Below are positions 1 through 8,116 of a stretch of 64,000 nucleotides of DNA, piece after piece. The first letter of the stretch is position 1. Every line of letters starts with the position of its first letter. Under the pieces are notes generated by a model. It did not search any database and was not told where the DNA came from. It worked only from the letters and a program-made list of their open reading frames with translations. Origin of the DNA: Kushneria konosiri. GTDB taxonomy: Bacteria; Pseudomonadota; Gammaproteobacteria; Pseudomonadales; Halomonadaceae. The stretch spans positions 806,001 through 870,000 of the forward strand of contig NZ_CP021323.1 in the NCBI RefSeq assembly GCF_002155145.1, read 5' to 3'. The position numbers and the translations under genes were made by a program.

Positions 1-657
1 GCCGGGGTCAGCGAAGCCGACGTCGTCATTCTGGCCGTCAAGCCACAGATCATGCGTGAGGTGTGTGAGCCGCTTCAGGAGGCCCTGCAGATCAGTCGTC
101 CCCTGATCATTTCCATTGCTGCCGGTCTAACCATCGAGACGCTTGGTCAATGGCTTGGCGACGACAGCCTGCCCATTGTGCGCTGCATGCCCAATACGCC
201 AGCGCTGGTCGGTGAAGGCGCTACCGGCCTTTATGCACCGCCGGGGCTTGGCGAAGCGCATCGCGCGCTGGCCGGTGAATTGCTGTCAGCCGTTGGCATT
301 GTCGAATGGGTCGAAGAAGAAACCCTGCTCAGTGCCGTGACCGCCATCGCCGGCAGCGCGCCTGCCTACTTCTTCTATATGCTGGAAGCGATGGAAAACG
401 CCGGCGTAGCACGAGGACTGTCTCGCGAGACCGCGCGGCGGCTGGCGATTCAAACGGCTCTGGGCGCGGCCCATATGGCAAAAGAAAGTGAACATGATCC
501 TAAAACGCTCAAGCAACAGGTCATGTCGCCGAAAGGTACTACGGAGCGTGCCATTTCAAGCTTTGAGCAGGCCGGCTTCGAGAAAATGGTGGATGATGCC
601 ACACTGGCCTGTTTCGAGCGCGCCGAGTCGCTGGCACGTGAACTTCAGGATCAGTAA
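1..657 (+). CDS. proC: pyrroline-5-carboxylate reductase, 5'-truncated by window edge
   Basis: Last step of proline synthesis: NAD(P)H-dependent reduction of pyrroline-5-carboxylate to proline in the cytoplasm. The frame is open from base 1, where it reads AGVSEADVVILAVKPQ, the conserved end of the Rossmann domain; the N-terminal dinucleotide-binding loop lies outside the window. The C-terminal dimerisation domain is complete, with RCMPNTPALVGEG and the family signature around SAPAYFFYMLEAM, followed by MSPKGTTERAI. About 218 residues are visible of a usual 270 or so. The next gene, yggT, begins 45 bases downstream, the usual proC-yggT pairing. Confidence 0.95.
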   Translation, partial: AGVSEADVVILAVKPQIMREVCEPLQEALQISRPLIISIAAGLTIETLGQWLGDDSLPIVRCMPNTPALVGEGATGLYAPPGLGEAHRALAGELLSAVGIVEWVEEETLLSAVTAIAGSAPAYFFYMLEAMENAGVARGLSRETARRLAIQTALGAAHMAKESEHDPKTLKQQVMSPKGTTERAISSFEQAGFEKMVDDATLACFERAESLARELQDQ

Positions 658-702
658 ATTCACTGCACCTGTCATCTTGTGACGACATAACGGAGAGTCT
701 TC

Positions 703-1284
703 ATGGGGAGCGCACTGGGCGATACCGGCATCATGCTGGTCAACACCCTGATCAACCTTTACCTGTTCGTGCTGATGCTGCGCTTTTTGCTGCACGCCTC
801 ACGTGCCGACTACTACAACCCCATCAGTCAGGCGATCGTCAAGGTGACCTCGCCTGTAGTGGGGCCGGTGCAGCGCCTCCTGCGGCCTGCCGGCCCCATT
901 GATATCGCAACGCTCGTGGTTGCGCTGGTATTCAAGATGGCGGGTATCGCCCTGATCTGCATGGCGATTTTTGGCTTTCCGCCCATCAGCCTTCTGGCGA
1001 TAGCGGCGCTGGCCGGCGTGGTCAATGCCATTTTGAAGATCTATTTCTTTGCGATGATCATCATGATCATCCTGAGCTGGGTCGCTCCACAGTCCGGCCA
1101 CCCCGGCGCCCTGCTGGTGTTTCAGATTACCGAGCCGGTCATGGCACCGGTACGACGCGTCATCCCCGCCATCGGCATGATCGATCTTTCTCCCATCGTG
1201 GTCTTTTTGCTGATCAACGTGCTCGACAGTTTTCTGGTCGGTGCGCTCAGCCGCGCTGCCGGACCACTGGCACCGCTGATTTAA
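703..1284 (+). CDS. yggT: YggT family integral membrane protein
   Basis: A 193-residue, almost wholly hydrophobic protein built from two similar YggT repeats, roughly residues 1-95 and 100-193. Each repeat has two membrane helices and a polar loop; the repeat ends read ISQAIVKVTSPVVGP and ITEPVMAPVRRVIPA, the family hallmark. The start ATG follows AACGGAGAGTCTTC, a good ribosome-binding site. The family is linked to proC in many proteobacteria and has been connected with osmotic adaptation and membrane-protein organisation, but its molecular role is not settled. A perfect hairpin follows the stop. Confidence 0.92.
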   Translation: MGSALGDTGIMLVNTLINLYLFVLMLRFLLHASRADYYNPISQAIVKVTSPVVGPVQRLLRPAGPIDIATLVVALVFKMAGIALICMAIFGFPPISLLAIAALAGVVNAILKIYFFAMIIMIILSWVAPQSGHPGALLVFQITEPVMAPVRRVIPAIGMIDLSPIVVFLLINVLDSFLVGALSRAAGPLAPLI

Positions 1285-1292
1285 GATCTGAA

Positions 1293-1320
1293 AGGCTGCC
1301 GTGCTCTCGCACGGCAGCCT
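1293..1320 (+). terminator. Perfect 12-bp hairpin after yggT, weak U-tract
   Basis: Bases 1293-1304 pair perfectly with 1309-1320 around a TCTC tetraloop. No T-run follows, so it may be a poor intrinsic terminator or an RNA 3' end-stabilising hairpin separating proC-yggT from metX. Confidence 0.5.
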
Positions 1321-1423
1321 CCCGCCAGCGCCTCACCCCGATTCCTGCAACGATATGCTACAGTGCCACTCCGACGGTGGGTCACGATCTCGACCTGCCC
1401 AGCCTGACCGGATTTGAGTGCTG

Positions 1424-2589
1424 ATGCCCGAGACACTGTCTTCTACCTCGGTGGGCCTGGTAACGCCGCAGGTCGCCCGCTTCGATACGCCCCTGATGCT
1501 CGCCTGCGGCCGTGAACTCCCCGCCTTTGAGCTGGTATATGAAACCTATGGCACGCTCAACGAAACGGCCAGCAATGCGGTTTTGATCTGCCATGCCCTG
1601 TCGGGGCATCACCACGCCGCCGGCTATCATCACATCGATGACCGAAAACCCGGCTGGTGGGACGCTCACATTGGCCCCGGCAAGAGCATCGACACCCGAC
1701 GTTTTTTCGTGATTTCGGTCAACAATCTTGGCGGCTGTCACGGCAGCACCGGCCCTTCCAGTGAAAACCCGGCCACCGGCCGTATCTGGGGGCCGGACTT
1801 CCCGCTCATGACCGTAACGGACTGGGTTCATAGCCAGGCAATGCTGGCCGACCGGCTGGGCATCCAGCGGTTTGCGGCCGTGGTTGGCGGGAGTCTGGGT
1901 GGCATGCAGGTGCTGCAGTGGGCGATGACCCTGCCCGAGCGCGTGGCCAATGCCACCGTCATTGCGGCCACCCCGCGCCTGTCGGCACAAAACATTGCCT
2001 TCAATGAGGTCGCACGTCAGGCCATTCGATCCGATCCCGAGTTCTTTGATGGCTGGTACAGCGAGCATCAGACGCTGCCCAGACAGGGGCTTCGGCTGGC
2101 TCGCATGGTAGGCCACATTACCTATCTATCGGAGCATTCGATGGGCGCCAGGTTCGGTCGCGACCTGCGTACCGACAGTCTCAATTACGGCTACGATGTC
2201 GAATTCGAGGTGGAGTCCTATCTGCGCTATCAGGGGATACCTTTTCCACCCGCTTTGATGCCAACACCTATCTATTGATGACCAAGGCGCTGGATTATTT
2301 TGATCCTGCCGGAGAGCATGACGATGACCTGCCACGGGCCCTGTCGACGGCAACCTGTCGTTTTCTGGTGGTCAGTTTCACGACCGACTGGCGCTTTGCA
2401 CCAGCCCGATCACGTGAACTGGTCGACGCCCTGCTGCGTGCCGGCAAACACGTCAGCTACGCCAATATCGATTCGCCTCATGGACACGATGCCTTTCTTC
2501 TTCCCAATGAGCGTTACGAAGCCGTATTGGGTGGTTTCATGACGCGTATCGCCAACGATGTGGAACGTGCTGCCGGAGACCATGCGTAA
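1424..2589 (+). pseudogene. metX: homoserine O-acyltransferase, one-base frameshift
   Basis: Activates homoserine by O-acylation (succinyl or acetyl) for methionine synthesis; alpha/beta-hydrolase fold. The first segment runs from ATG 1424 (a GTG at 1418 is also possible) and includes the nucleophile elbow GGSLGGMQ. It ends early at 2278 after YLRYQG. The second segment, in another frame, carries [16 protein letters not shown], the acid residue region [10 protein letters not shown] and the catalytic His in SPHGHDAF, ending at 2589. The frames join perfectly if one G is restored in the GGGG run at 2233-2236. Everything else looks intact, so this is either a sequencing error or a very recent mutation. 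The stop overlaps the metW start (TAATG). Confidence 0.85.
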
Positions 2590-3179
2590 TGCGGGCTGAT
2601 CTTGCACTGATTTATGACTGGGTGCCCAAGGGCGCTCGCGTTCTGGACCTGGGCTGTGGCGATGGGACCCTGCTGGCGGCACTCTCGGCGCAAAAGCAGG
2701 TGACAGGCTATGGACTGGAAATCGATAGCGACGGCATTTCCCGCTGCCTTGAAAAGGGCGTGGATGTCATCGAACAGGATCTGGACCAGGGGCTGGCCAA
2801 TATCCCGGACGATACCTTCGATCTGGTCATCATGACCCAGGCCCTTCAGGTATTGAGACGTCCCGATCTGATGCTCGATGAAATGCTGCGCGTCGCCAAT
2901 GAGTGCATCATTGCCTTCCCCAACTTTGCCTGGTGGCGCCACCGCCTGTCGCTGGGCATCAAGGGCCGCATGCCGGTATCGCGCTCACTGCCGCATGCCT
3001 GGTACGACACGCCCAACATTCACCTGTCGACCTTCCGGGACTTTTCCGACCTTTGCCGCATACAGGGACATACCATTACCGATCGGGCCGTAGGCAATGG
3101 CAGCAAGGAAGGTCAGTGGCGCCATCGACACTGGCCCAATCTTTTCGGCCAGGATGCCATTTTTCGAGTCAAAAGATAA
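2589..3179 (+). CDS. metW: methionine biosynthesis protein MetW
   Basis: A 196-residue SAM-methyltransferase-fold protein that accompanies MetX in proteobacteria; the MetX-MetW pair is required for homoserine acylation in several species. SAM motif I reads VLDLGCGDG near residues 19-27. The family signatures VIMTQALQVLRRPD, FPNFAWWRHR and the LPHAWYDTPNIH segment are present. Its ATG overlaps the metX stop codon, so it is probably translationally coupled to metX; the metX frameshift may therefore lower its expression. Confidence 0.93.
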   Translation: MRADLALIYDWVPKGARVLDLGCGDGTLLAALSAQKQVTGYGLEIDSDGISRCLEKGVDVIEQDLDQGLANIPDDTFDLVIMTQALQVLRRPDLMLDEMLRVANECIIAFPNFAWWRHRLSLGIKGRMPVSRSLPHAWYDTPNIHLSTFRDFSDLCRIQGHTITDRAVGNGSKEGQWRHRHWPNLFGQDAIFRVKR

Positions 3180-3249
3180 AATCGGACGCCTGCACCTTCG
3201 ACTTTGGTAGTATAAACCAATCCTTTCGCGACCTTGTCGAGGCCGACAC

Positions 3250-3657
3250 ATGAATTTCCATACCCGCAAGTGGATCAAACCCGAAGATCTCAATCCCAAC
3301 GGTACCCTCTTTGGCGGCAGCCTTCTAAAGTGGATCGACGAAGAGGCGGCCATCTACGCGGTCATTCAGCTGGGCAATTCGCGCGTCGTCACCAAATACA
3401 TGTCGTCCATCAATTTCGTCTCCAGCGCACGCCAGGGCGACATCATCGAGCTGGGCATTACCGCCACCCGGTTCGGCAAGACATCGCTGACGCTGCACTG
3501 CGTGGTGCGCAACAAGATTACTCACAAGAACATTCTGACCATCGATGAAATTGTCTTCGTCAACATGGGCGATGATGGCCGTCCGGTACCGCATGGCAAG
3601 ACCAGAATCACTTACCTTCGTGACCGTGACCTGGAAGGCCCGGACAGCGCCACCTGA
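3250..3657 (+). CDS. acyl-CoA thioesterase, hotdog fold (YciA-like)
   Basis: A 135-residue hotdog-fold protein of the acyl-CoA thioesterase/YciA type that hydrolyses acyl-CoA to free acid and CoA in the cytoplasm. The conserved N-GTLFGG-LLKWIDE segment, with the catalytic Asp, lies near residues 17-31, followed by SSINFVSSARQGDIIEL. The last 46 bases overlap the 3' end of the convergent gene sfsA. The chain-length preference cannot be read from the sequence. Confidence 0.85.
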   Translation: MNFHTRKWIKPEDLNPNGTLFGGSLLKWIDEEAAIYAVIQLGNSRVVTKYMSSINFVSSARQGDIIELGITATRFGKTSLTLHCVVRNKITHKNILTIDEIVFVNMGDDGRPVPHGKTRITYLRDRDLEGPDSAT

Positions 3658-4352
3658 TCCTTTTGGAGCTGGCGAGATCGGCAGGCCGTTATCTCTTCCG
3701 GGGTGATCTCGCAGCCCAGCATCATGACTTCAACGCCTGCCTCGCATGCGGCCTCAAAGGTACGGGCGTAGGCAGGATCCAGATGCGCTGCCGGGCGGAC
3801 ATCATCGATACCGCTGTGGGCGACCAGAAATACCAGTACGGCCCGGTCACCATCTGCGCGCAGTGCCATCAGCGTCTCAAGATGACGACGTCCGCGAGCA
3901 CTTACGGAATCCGGGAAGTAACCGCGGCCTTCTTCCTTCAACGTGACCTGCTTGACCTCCAGCCAGACGGACTCGTCCCCCTCGGTTGTCAGCCGAAAAT
4001 CAAGTCTTGAATCATCAACCCTGACCTCACGCTGCAGCCCCCACGCCCTGTCAAAGGGAAGAATGCCGCCGCTTTCCAGAGCCTCCTGCACCAGTGCATT
4101 GGCACGCCCGGTATGAACGGAGGCCATCGCACCATCCGGCAGCTCAATCAGCTCCCACGTCCAAGGCAGACGGCGTTTCGGATTGTCATGCCAGGACACC
4201 CACACCCGACAGCCAGGCACATTAACGGCACGCATCGAGCCGGTATTGGGACAATGGGCCGTAATCACGCGTCCGTCGTCGAGACGAATGTCAGCCAGAA
4301 AACGTTTGTAGCGCGCGATAAGTACACCCGACCAAAGTGGCGGCAACTTCAT
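3612..4352 (-). CDS. sfsA: DNA/RNA nuclease SfsA
   Basis: SfsA family, first found as a sugar-fermentation stimulation protein in E. coli; its domain resembles restriction-endonuclease folds and nuclease activity has been proposed. 246 residues. The start is ATG 4352, preceded by GGAGG, giving MKLPPLWSGVLIARYKRFLA; an in-frame ATG at 4442 lacks similarity. The conserved HCPNTGSM, LEVKQVTL and PDSVSARG-RHLETL segments are present. The C-terminus is Arg/Ser-rich (SRSRSRR) and lies in the stretch overlapping the convergent thioesterase gene. sfsA next to dksA is a common gammaproteobacterial arrangement. Confidence 0.9.
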   Translation of the reverse strand: MKLPPLWSGVLIARYKRFLADIRLDDGRVITAHCPNTGSMRAVNVPGCRVWVSWHDNPKRRLPWTWELIELPDGAMASVHTGRANALVQEALESGGILPFDRAWGLQREVRVDDSRLDFRLTTEGDESVWLEVKQVTLKEEGRGYFPDSVSARGRRHLETLMALRADGDRAVLVFLVAHSGIDDVRPAAHLDPAYARTFEAACEAGVEVMMLGCEITPEEITACRSRQLQKDQVALSGPSRSRSRR

Positions 4353-4552
4353 GAACTCGCCTCCGCGGCCGATATCATGGTTTGAACTATACTCATGAGG
4401 TGATTTCCAGCCCTGCAGACTTTTGTTGAGACCAGCTTGCAATCAGCATGGATTTTCTATACATAGCTCTACCCTGAATCATGCGATGCGGTAATCAGGA
4501 ACAGTCTTGCAGGCTTACGGCATCGCCCTTACCTGCAGTGAGGCAATCTCCC

Positions 4553-4984
4553 ATGGCATTAGCCGAGACGCAGTCGCCCGATACCTTTACGCCCTACGAG
4601 CCAGCGCCGGGCGAAGAGTACATGAATGAAAAGCAGCTGGCACACTTTCGCCAGATCCTGCTCAACTGGAAAAGCGATCTAATGGAAGAGGTCGATCGTA
4701 CCGTTCGTCACCTTCAGGAAGACGCCAATAACTACGCTGATCCTGCCGACCGTGCCACACAGGAAGAAGGCTTCAATCTTGAGCTTCGCACGCGTGATCG
4801 TGAACGAAAACTGCTCAAAAAGATCAACGAGACCATCGAAAAGATCGATGAAGATGACTACGGCTTTTGCGAGGCCTGTGGCATCGAAATCGGTATCCGA
4901 CGCCTGGAAGCTCGGCCTACGGCGACGCTCTGCGTGGATTGCAAGACCCTGTCGGAACTGAAGGAAAAACAGCTCGGAGGCTGA
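4553..4984 (+). CDS. dksA: RNA polymerase-binding transcription factor DksA
   Basis: ppGpp cofactor that enters the RNA polymerase secondary channel and mediates the stringent response. 143 residues from ATG 4553 (GAGG nine bases upstream); the longer frame back to 4481 has no family similarity. It contains PGEEYMNEKQLAHFR, the coiled coil whose tip includes DPADRATQEE (the two acidic tip residues are conserved), and the C4 zinc finger CEACG...CVDCK. gluQ starts at the base after the stop, so the two are co-transcribed. Confidence 0.96.
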   Translation: MALAETQSPDTFTPYEPAPGEEYMNEKQLAHFRQILLNWKSDLMEEVDRTVRHLQEDANNYADPADRATQEEGFNLELRTRDRERKLLKKINETIEKIDEDDYGFCEACGIEIGIRRLEARPTATLCVDCKTLSELKEKQLGG

Positions 4985-5899
4985 ATGCCGGGCATGGAAC
5001 AGCTTGAACCTGGCCCCGCAGTCGTTGGTCGCTTTGCACCAACGCCTTCGGGGCCGTTGCATTTTGGCTCGCTGCTGGCCGCTCTCGCCAGCTGGCTGGA
5101 CGCTCGCGCAAAAAAGGGTCGCTGGCTGCTAAGGATCGAGGATATTGACCCGCCCCGCTGCCCGCCCGGCGCCAGCGATACCATTATCGAGCAGCTCGAC
5201 GCCTTTGGCCTTTATCACGATGGCGCCGTCAAATATCAGCATGAACATGACAGCGACTATCAAAAGGCGCTGGACGCGCTTGTCGCCTGCGGCATGGCCT
5301 ATCCCTGTAGCTGCTCCCGGAGGGAGTGGCAGCATCTTGGGATTTATCCCGGGTGGTGTCGTCAGGGCCCCCTGCATCCTGAAAGAGATTGCGCCTGGCG
5401 TTTGCGTACCGATTCCGGTGAGCCCGAGATTTACTGGCAGGATCGGCGGCTGGGACATCAGCGCTGGTCGTTGCCTGATCTTGGGGATGTCGTACTAAAG
5501 CGACGCGATGGTCTATGGGCCTATCAGCTGGCGGTTGTGGTTGATGACGCCCGACAGGGCGTCACGGACATCGTTCGAGGCGCCGATCTGCTCGACAACA
5601 CGCCCTGGCAGATTCGCCTGCAACAGGCATTGGGGTATGCCACCCCAAAATATCTTCATCTCCCACTGGTGGTTGCCGCAAATGGTCAGAAACTTTCGAA
5701 GCAGAATCTGGCCCCGGCTCTTCCCCTGCAGCATGATGCCGTTCGTCCGCTGCTGCATGAAGCGCTGATTCTGTTGGGCCAGTCGCCGTCACCGACACTG
5801 CGCCGGGCACACGTCGATGATCAGCTCAAAGCCGCTATCGAGAGCTGGCAACCGCACAATCTGTGCCCTGGGAATGTTCAGCGCACGACATCAATCTGA
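4985..5899 (+). CDS. gluQ: glutamyl-Q tRNA(Asp) synthetase
   Basis: Truncated glutamyl-tRNA synthetase paralogue that attaches glutamate to queuosine 34 of tRNA-Asp. 304 residues. The class-I HIGH-type motif is GPLHFGSL near residues 24-31, the zinc site begins YPCSCSRREW and ends at GWC, and the KMSKS-type motif is GQKLSKQN. There is no anticodon-binding domain, as expected. The ribosome-binding site CGGAGG lies inside the end of dksA. In Pseudomonas the next genes would be cbrA and cbrB; here a non-coding region follows directly. Confidence 0.94.
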   Translation: MPGMEQLEPGPAVVGRFAPTPSGPLHFGSLLAALASWLDARAKKGRWLLRIEDIDPPRCPPGASDTIIEQLDAFGLYHDGAVKYQHEHDSDYQKALDALVACGMAYPCSCSRREWQHLGIYPGWCRQGPLHPERDCAWRLRTDSGEPEIYWQDRRLGHQRWSLPDLGDVVLKRRDGLWAYQLAVVVDDARQGVTDIVRGADLLDNTPWQIRLQQALGYATPKYLHLPLVVAANGQKLSKQNLAPALPLQHDAVRPLLHEALILLGQSPSPTLRRAHVDDQLKAAIESWQPHNLCPGNVQRTTSI

Positions 5900-6033
5900 C
5901 CCATATCGACCATCGTCGTCTTTTTTTACTGCTCGTTACGCGTATGCTGACCCTAACCAACAAAGACAATGCACCAAAAAAAAGCGCATGGGCATTTTTA
6001 TGCACGCCTTTAGTGCAAAAATGGAGCATGACA

Positions 6034-6052
6034 GGTAACCGAAGCTGTTACC
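6034..6052 (+). promoter_or_regulatory. Inverted repeat, candidate activator site for the downstream sigma-54 promoter
   Basis: GGTAAC and GTTACC are separated by 7 bases, centred about 95 bases upstream of the predicted start of the small RNA. This is a typical distance for an enhancer-binding protein such as CbrB. I recall CbrB half-sites as GTTAC/GTAAC-like, but the arms here are in the opposite order, so the assignment is tentative. An AT-rich stretch at about 6085-6110 between site and promoter could bind IHF. Confidence 0.45.
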
Positions 6053-6112
6053 GACTACTCCGAATGCCATGTCTTTGCATAAGAAATTGAATATAAAGGT
6101 TTATTTTTTAAC

Positions 6113-6128
6113 TGGCACGTGTTCTGCA
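6113..6128 (+). promoter_or_regulatory. sigma-54 (-24/-12) promoter
   Basis: TGGCACGTGTTCTGCA matches the sigma-54 consensus, with the GG and GC elements correctly spaced (second G at 6115, C at 6127). It predicts a transcription start near 6139. crcZ in Pseudomonas is also driven by a sigma-54 promoter. Confidence 0.82.
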
Positions 6129-6138
6129 CCTTATAAGC

Positions 6139-6603
6139 GACTGAAAAAGAATAACAGTGATCGCTTGAACCGGCTGATAACAAAAACAATTGCTGATCCC
6201 GATCAAACAGACTGCCTTGAACAATAACAAGACAAGGGCATCTGTCAGTAATGTGCCAATGAGCTCATAACAACAATAAAGGCTCAACGGCATGCGAGGT
6301 TAATAACAACAACAAACGTCCTCTCATGACCAGAACGCGATGTCACTGCAGCGTTGTCAAACAACAACAACACAACCCTGCGACACTCCAGAACAATAAC
6401 AAAAGCGCTGGAGCAGCCTGCTGGCTGTCGTCATGGAAGATTGTTTTGAATACGAGATGTTCGCAGCCGTTACTGCACAACAACAAGAGACCACGGGCTA
6501 TCGCCTTTGGTGAACATGGTACGTATTCAGGGCGATGCGCCATCACGAAGAAAAATACAAGGCAGCACGATTGGCGGGGAGACAGAGATTGTCTCCCCGT
6601 TTT
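6139..6603 (+). ncRNA. crcZ: CrcZ-like small RNA, predicted Hfq/Crc-sequestering decoy
   Basis: A roughly 465-base transcript is bounded by the sigma-54 promoter and a strong terminator; no convincing protein is encoded. It holds about nine AANAANAA-type motifs at 6147-6154, 6179-6189, 6220-6230, 6269-6280, 6302-6316, 6360-6370, 6392-6404, 6479-6486 and 6548-6555. Several sit in loops closed by complementary arms: CAGA/TCTG plus CTTG/CAAG around 6220, GAGC/GCTC around 6269, GAGG/CCTC around 6302, GTTGT/ACAAC around 6360, and CTCCAG/CTGGAG around 6392. Pseudomonas CrcZ (about 400 bases, five such motifs) sits between cbrB and pcnB and titrates Hfq/Crc in catabolite repression. The position before pcnB and the architecture match; cbrA and cbrB are absent here. 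Function is inferred. Confidence 0.82.
6575..6603 (+). terminator. Intrinsic terminator of the CrcZ-like RNA
   Basis: CGGGGAGACA (6575-6584) pairs with TGTCTCCCCG (6590-6599) around a 5-base loop and is followed by TTTTC. Confidence 0.9.
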
Positions 6604-6637
6604 CATTCTCGATCCCTGACTTGTATGACAGGCTGCT

Positions 6638-6665
6638 TTGCAAGCTTTTGCTGCTCGGCTACACT
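6638..6665 (+). promoter_or_regulatory. Candidate sigma-70 promoter for pcnB
   Basis: TTGCAA, a 16-base spacer and TACACT lie between the small-RNA terminator and pcnB. They would give pcnB-folK-panBC their own promoter. Confidence 0.4.
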
Positions 6666-6772
6666 GAGCTTCTGATCGGCGTCTCGACATAGCAGTACGC
6701 AGACAGATCGGGACACCATGGCCTATTCAGAATCGGCCCCCGGAATTTTCATCAGGTCAACATGGCTTCACC

Positions 6773-8116
6773 TTGACGCCCACCATTCTTCCCCGCGACC
6801 AGCACCCAATTTCTCGACGAATGCTCAGCGAAAATGCGCTGAAGGTACTTTATCGTCTTAACCAGGCAGGTTTTGAAGCCTATCTGGTAGGTGGCTGTGT
6901 CAGAGACTCTCTTCTTGGGCAGGTGCCCAAGGATTTCGATGTTGCCACCAGCGCTACCCCTGAACAGGTGCGCCATGTCTTTCGCAATGCCCGCATGATC
7001 GGTCGACGATTTCGTATCGTTCATGTCCGTTTCGGGCGCGAAATCATTGAGGTCACCACCTTTCGTGGCGGCCATGACACCGAAATGGCTGAACGACACT
7101 CACAACAGTCCGAAGAAGGGCTTTTGTTGCGTGACAATGTCTGGGGCAGTGTTGATGAGGACGCGCTTCGCCGTGACTTCACGGTTAACGCGCTCTATTA
7201 CAGCGTACGTGATTTTGCCATTCACGACTGGACCGGCGGTCTGGAAGATCTGGAGCATCGTGTTCTTCGACTGATCGGTGATCCGGACCTTCGTTATCGA
7301 GAAGATCCGGTCCGCATGCTTCGCGCCGTGCGCTTTGCCAGCAAGCTTGATTTTACGCTGGCACCCGAAACGGAGTCACCGCTGGCAGACTGTGCGCCCC
7401 TGCTGCTGCAGATTCCGCCCGCCCGCCTGTTTGAAGAAGTGCTCAAGCTTTTTCTCTCCGGTCATGCCCTGAGTACTTTCCAGGGGCTGAGGCGTTATGG
7501 GCTCTTTGCCATGCTTTTTCCGGGCACCGAAGAATCATTTGCGCAATTGAGCTGGGCTGAAAAAATGGTCGAGCAGGCGCTGATCAATACCGATGAGCGT
7601 ATCCGTGCCGACAAACCCGTCACGCCGGCCTTTTTATACGCAGCCCTGCTCTGGCCAGCCACAGTGGCCCAGACGGCGCAACTGATTGATGAGGGCATTC
7701 CGCCTGTCCCGGCTGCACAGCAGGCCTCCCAACAGGTCCTGAACCGTCAGTTGCAGCATACGTCCATTCCAAAGCGTTTCAGCCTGCCCATGCGTGAAAT
7801 CTGGGACATGCAGCTGATGCTGCCACGTCGACGAGGCAAACGGCCCTACCAGACGCTGGCACACCAACGCTTCCGGGCGGCCTACGACTTTTTGCTGCTC
7901 AGGGAGAGCGCCGGTGAAATTGCCTCAGGTCTGGGGCTCTGGTGGACCCGTTTTCAGGAAGCCAGCGAAACCCAGCAGCGCGAGATGGTACAAAAGGTCG
8001 AACAGGGCCAGGACGATCTCGTCGGCGATGATGACACTCCTGAAAGCATGCCCATGCCATCTCGCAAACCCCGACGTCGCCGCAGACGTCGCGCGCCAAG
8101 GGATGGACAGGAGTGA
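6773..8116 (+). CDS. pcnB: poly(A) polymerase I
   Basis: Adds 3' poly(A) tails that promote RNA decay. 447 residues. The nucleotidyltransferase core has YLVGGCVRDSLLG and PKDFDVAT, with the catalytic aspartates, then an RNA-binding domain and a basic tail rich in arginine (RKPRRRRRRR). The conserved N-terminal segment PRDQHPISRR lies upstream of the first in-frame ATG (6821), so TTG 6773 is the likely start, without a strong ribosome-binding site. A five-codon frame, ATG 6762 to TGA 6776, overlaps this TTG and might couple initiation. folK overlaps the stop. Confidence 0.92.
   Translation: MTPTILPRDQHPISRRMLSENALKVLYRLNQAGFEAYLVGGCVRDSLLGQVPKDFDVATSATPEQVRHVFRNARMIGRRFRIVHVRFGREIIEVTTFRGGHDTEMAERHSQQSEEGLLLRDNVWGSVDEDALRRDFTVNALYYSVRDFAIHDWTGGLEDLEHRVLRLIGDPDLRYREDPVRMLRAVRFASKLDFTLAPETESPLADCAPLLLQIPPARLFEEVLKLFLSGHALSTFQGLRRYGLFAMLFPGTEESFAQLSWAEKMVEQALINTDERIRADKPVTPAFLYAALLWPATVAQTAQLIDEGIPPVPAAQQASQQVLNRQLQHTSIPKRFSLPMREIWDMQLMLPRRRGKRPYQTLAHQRFRAAYDFLLLRESAGEIASGLGLWWTRFQEASETQQREMVQKVEQGQDDLVGDDDTPESMPMPSRKPRRRRRRRAPRDGQE

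Noticed and set aside
6269..6486. AACAAC-type repeats as a CRISPR array or simple tandem repeat
   Set aside because: Units are short, irregularly spaced and differ in length. They fit Hfq/Crc motifs in loops, not repeat-spacer units.
6326..6619. Small open frame within the CrcZ-like region
   Set aside because: No ribosome-binding site, and it runs through the terminator; composition is explained by the A-rich motifs.
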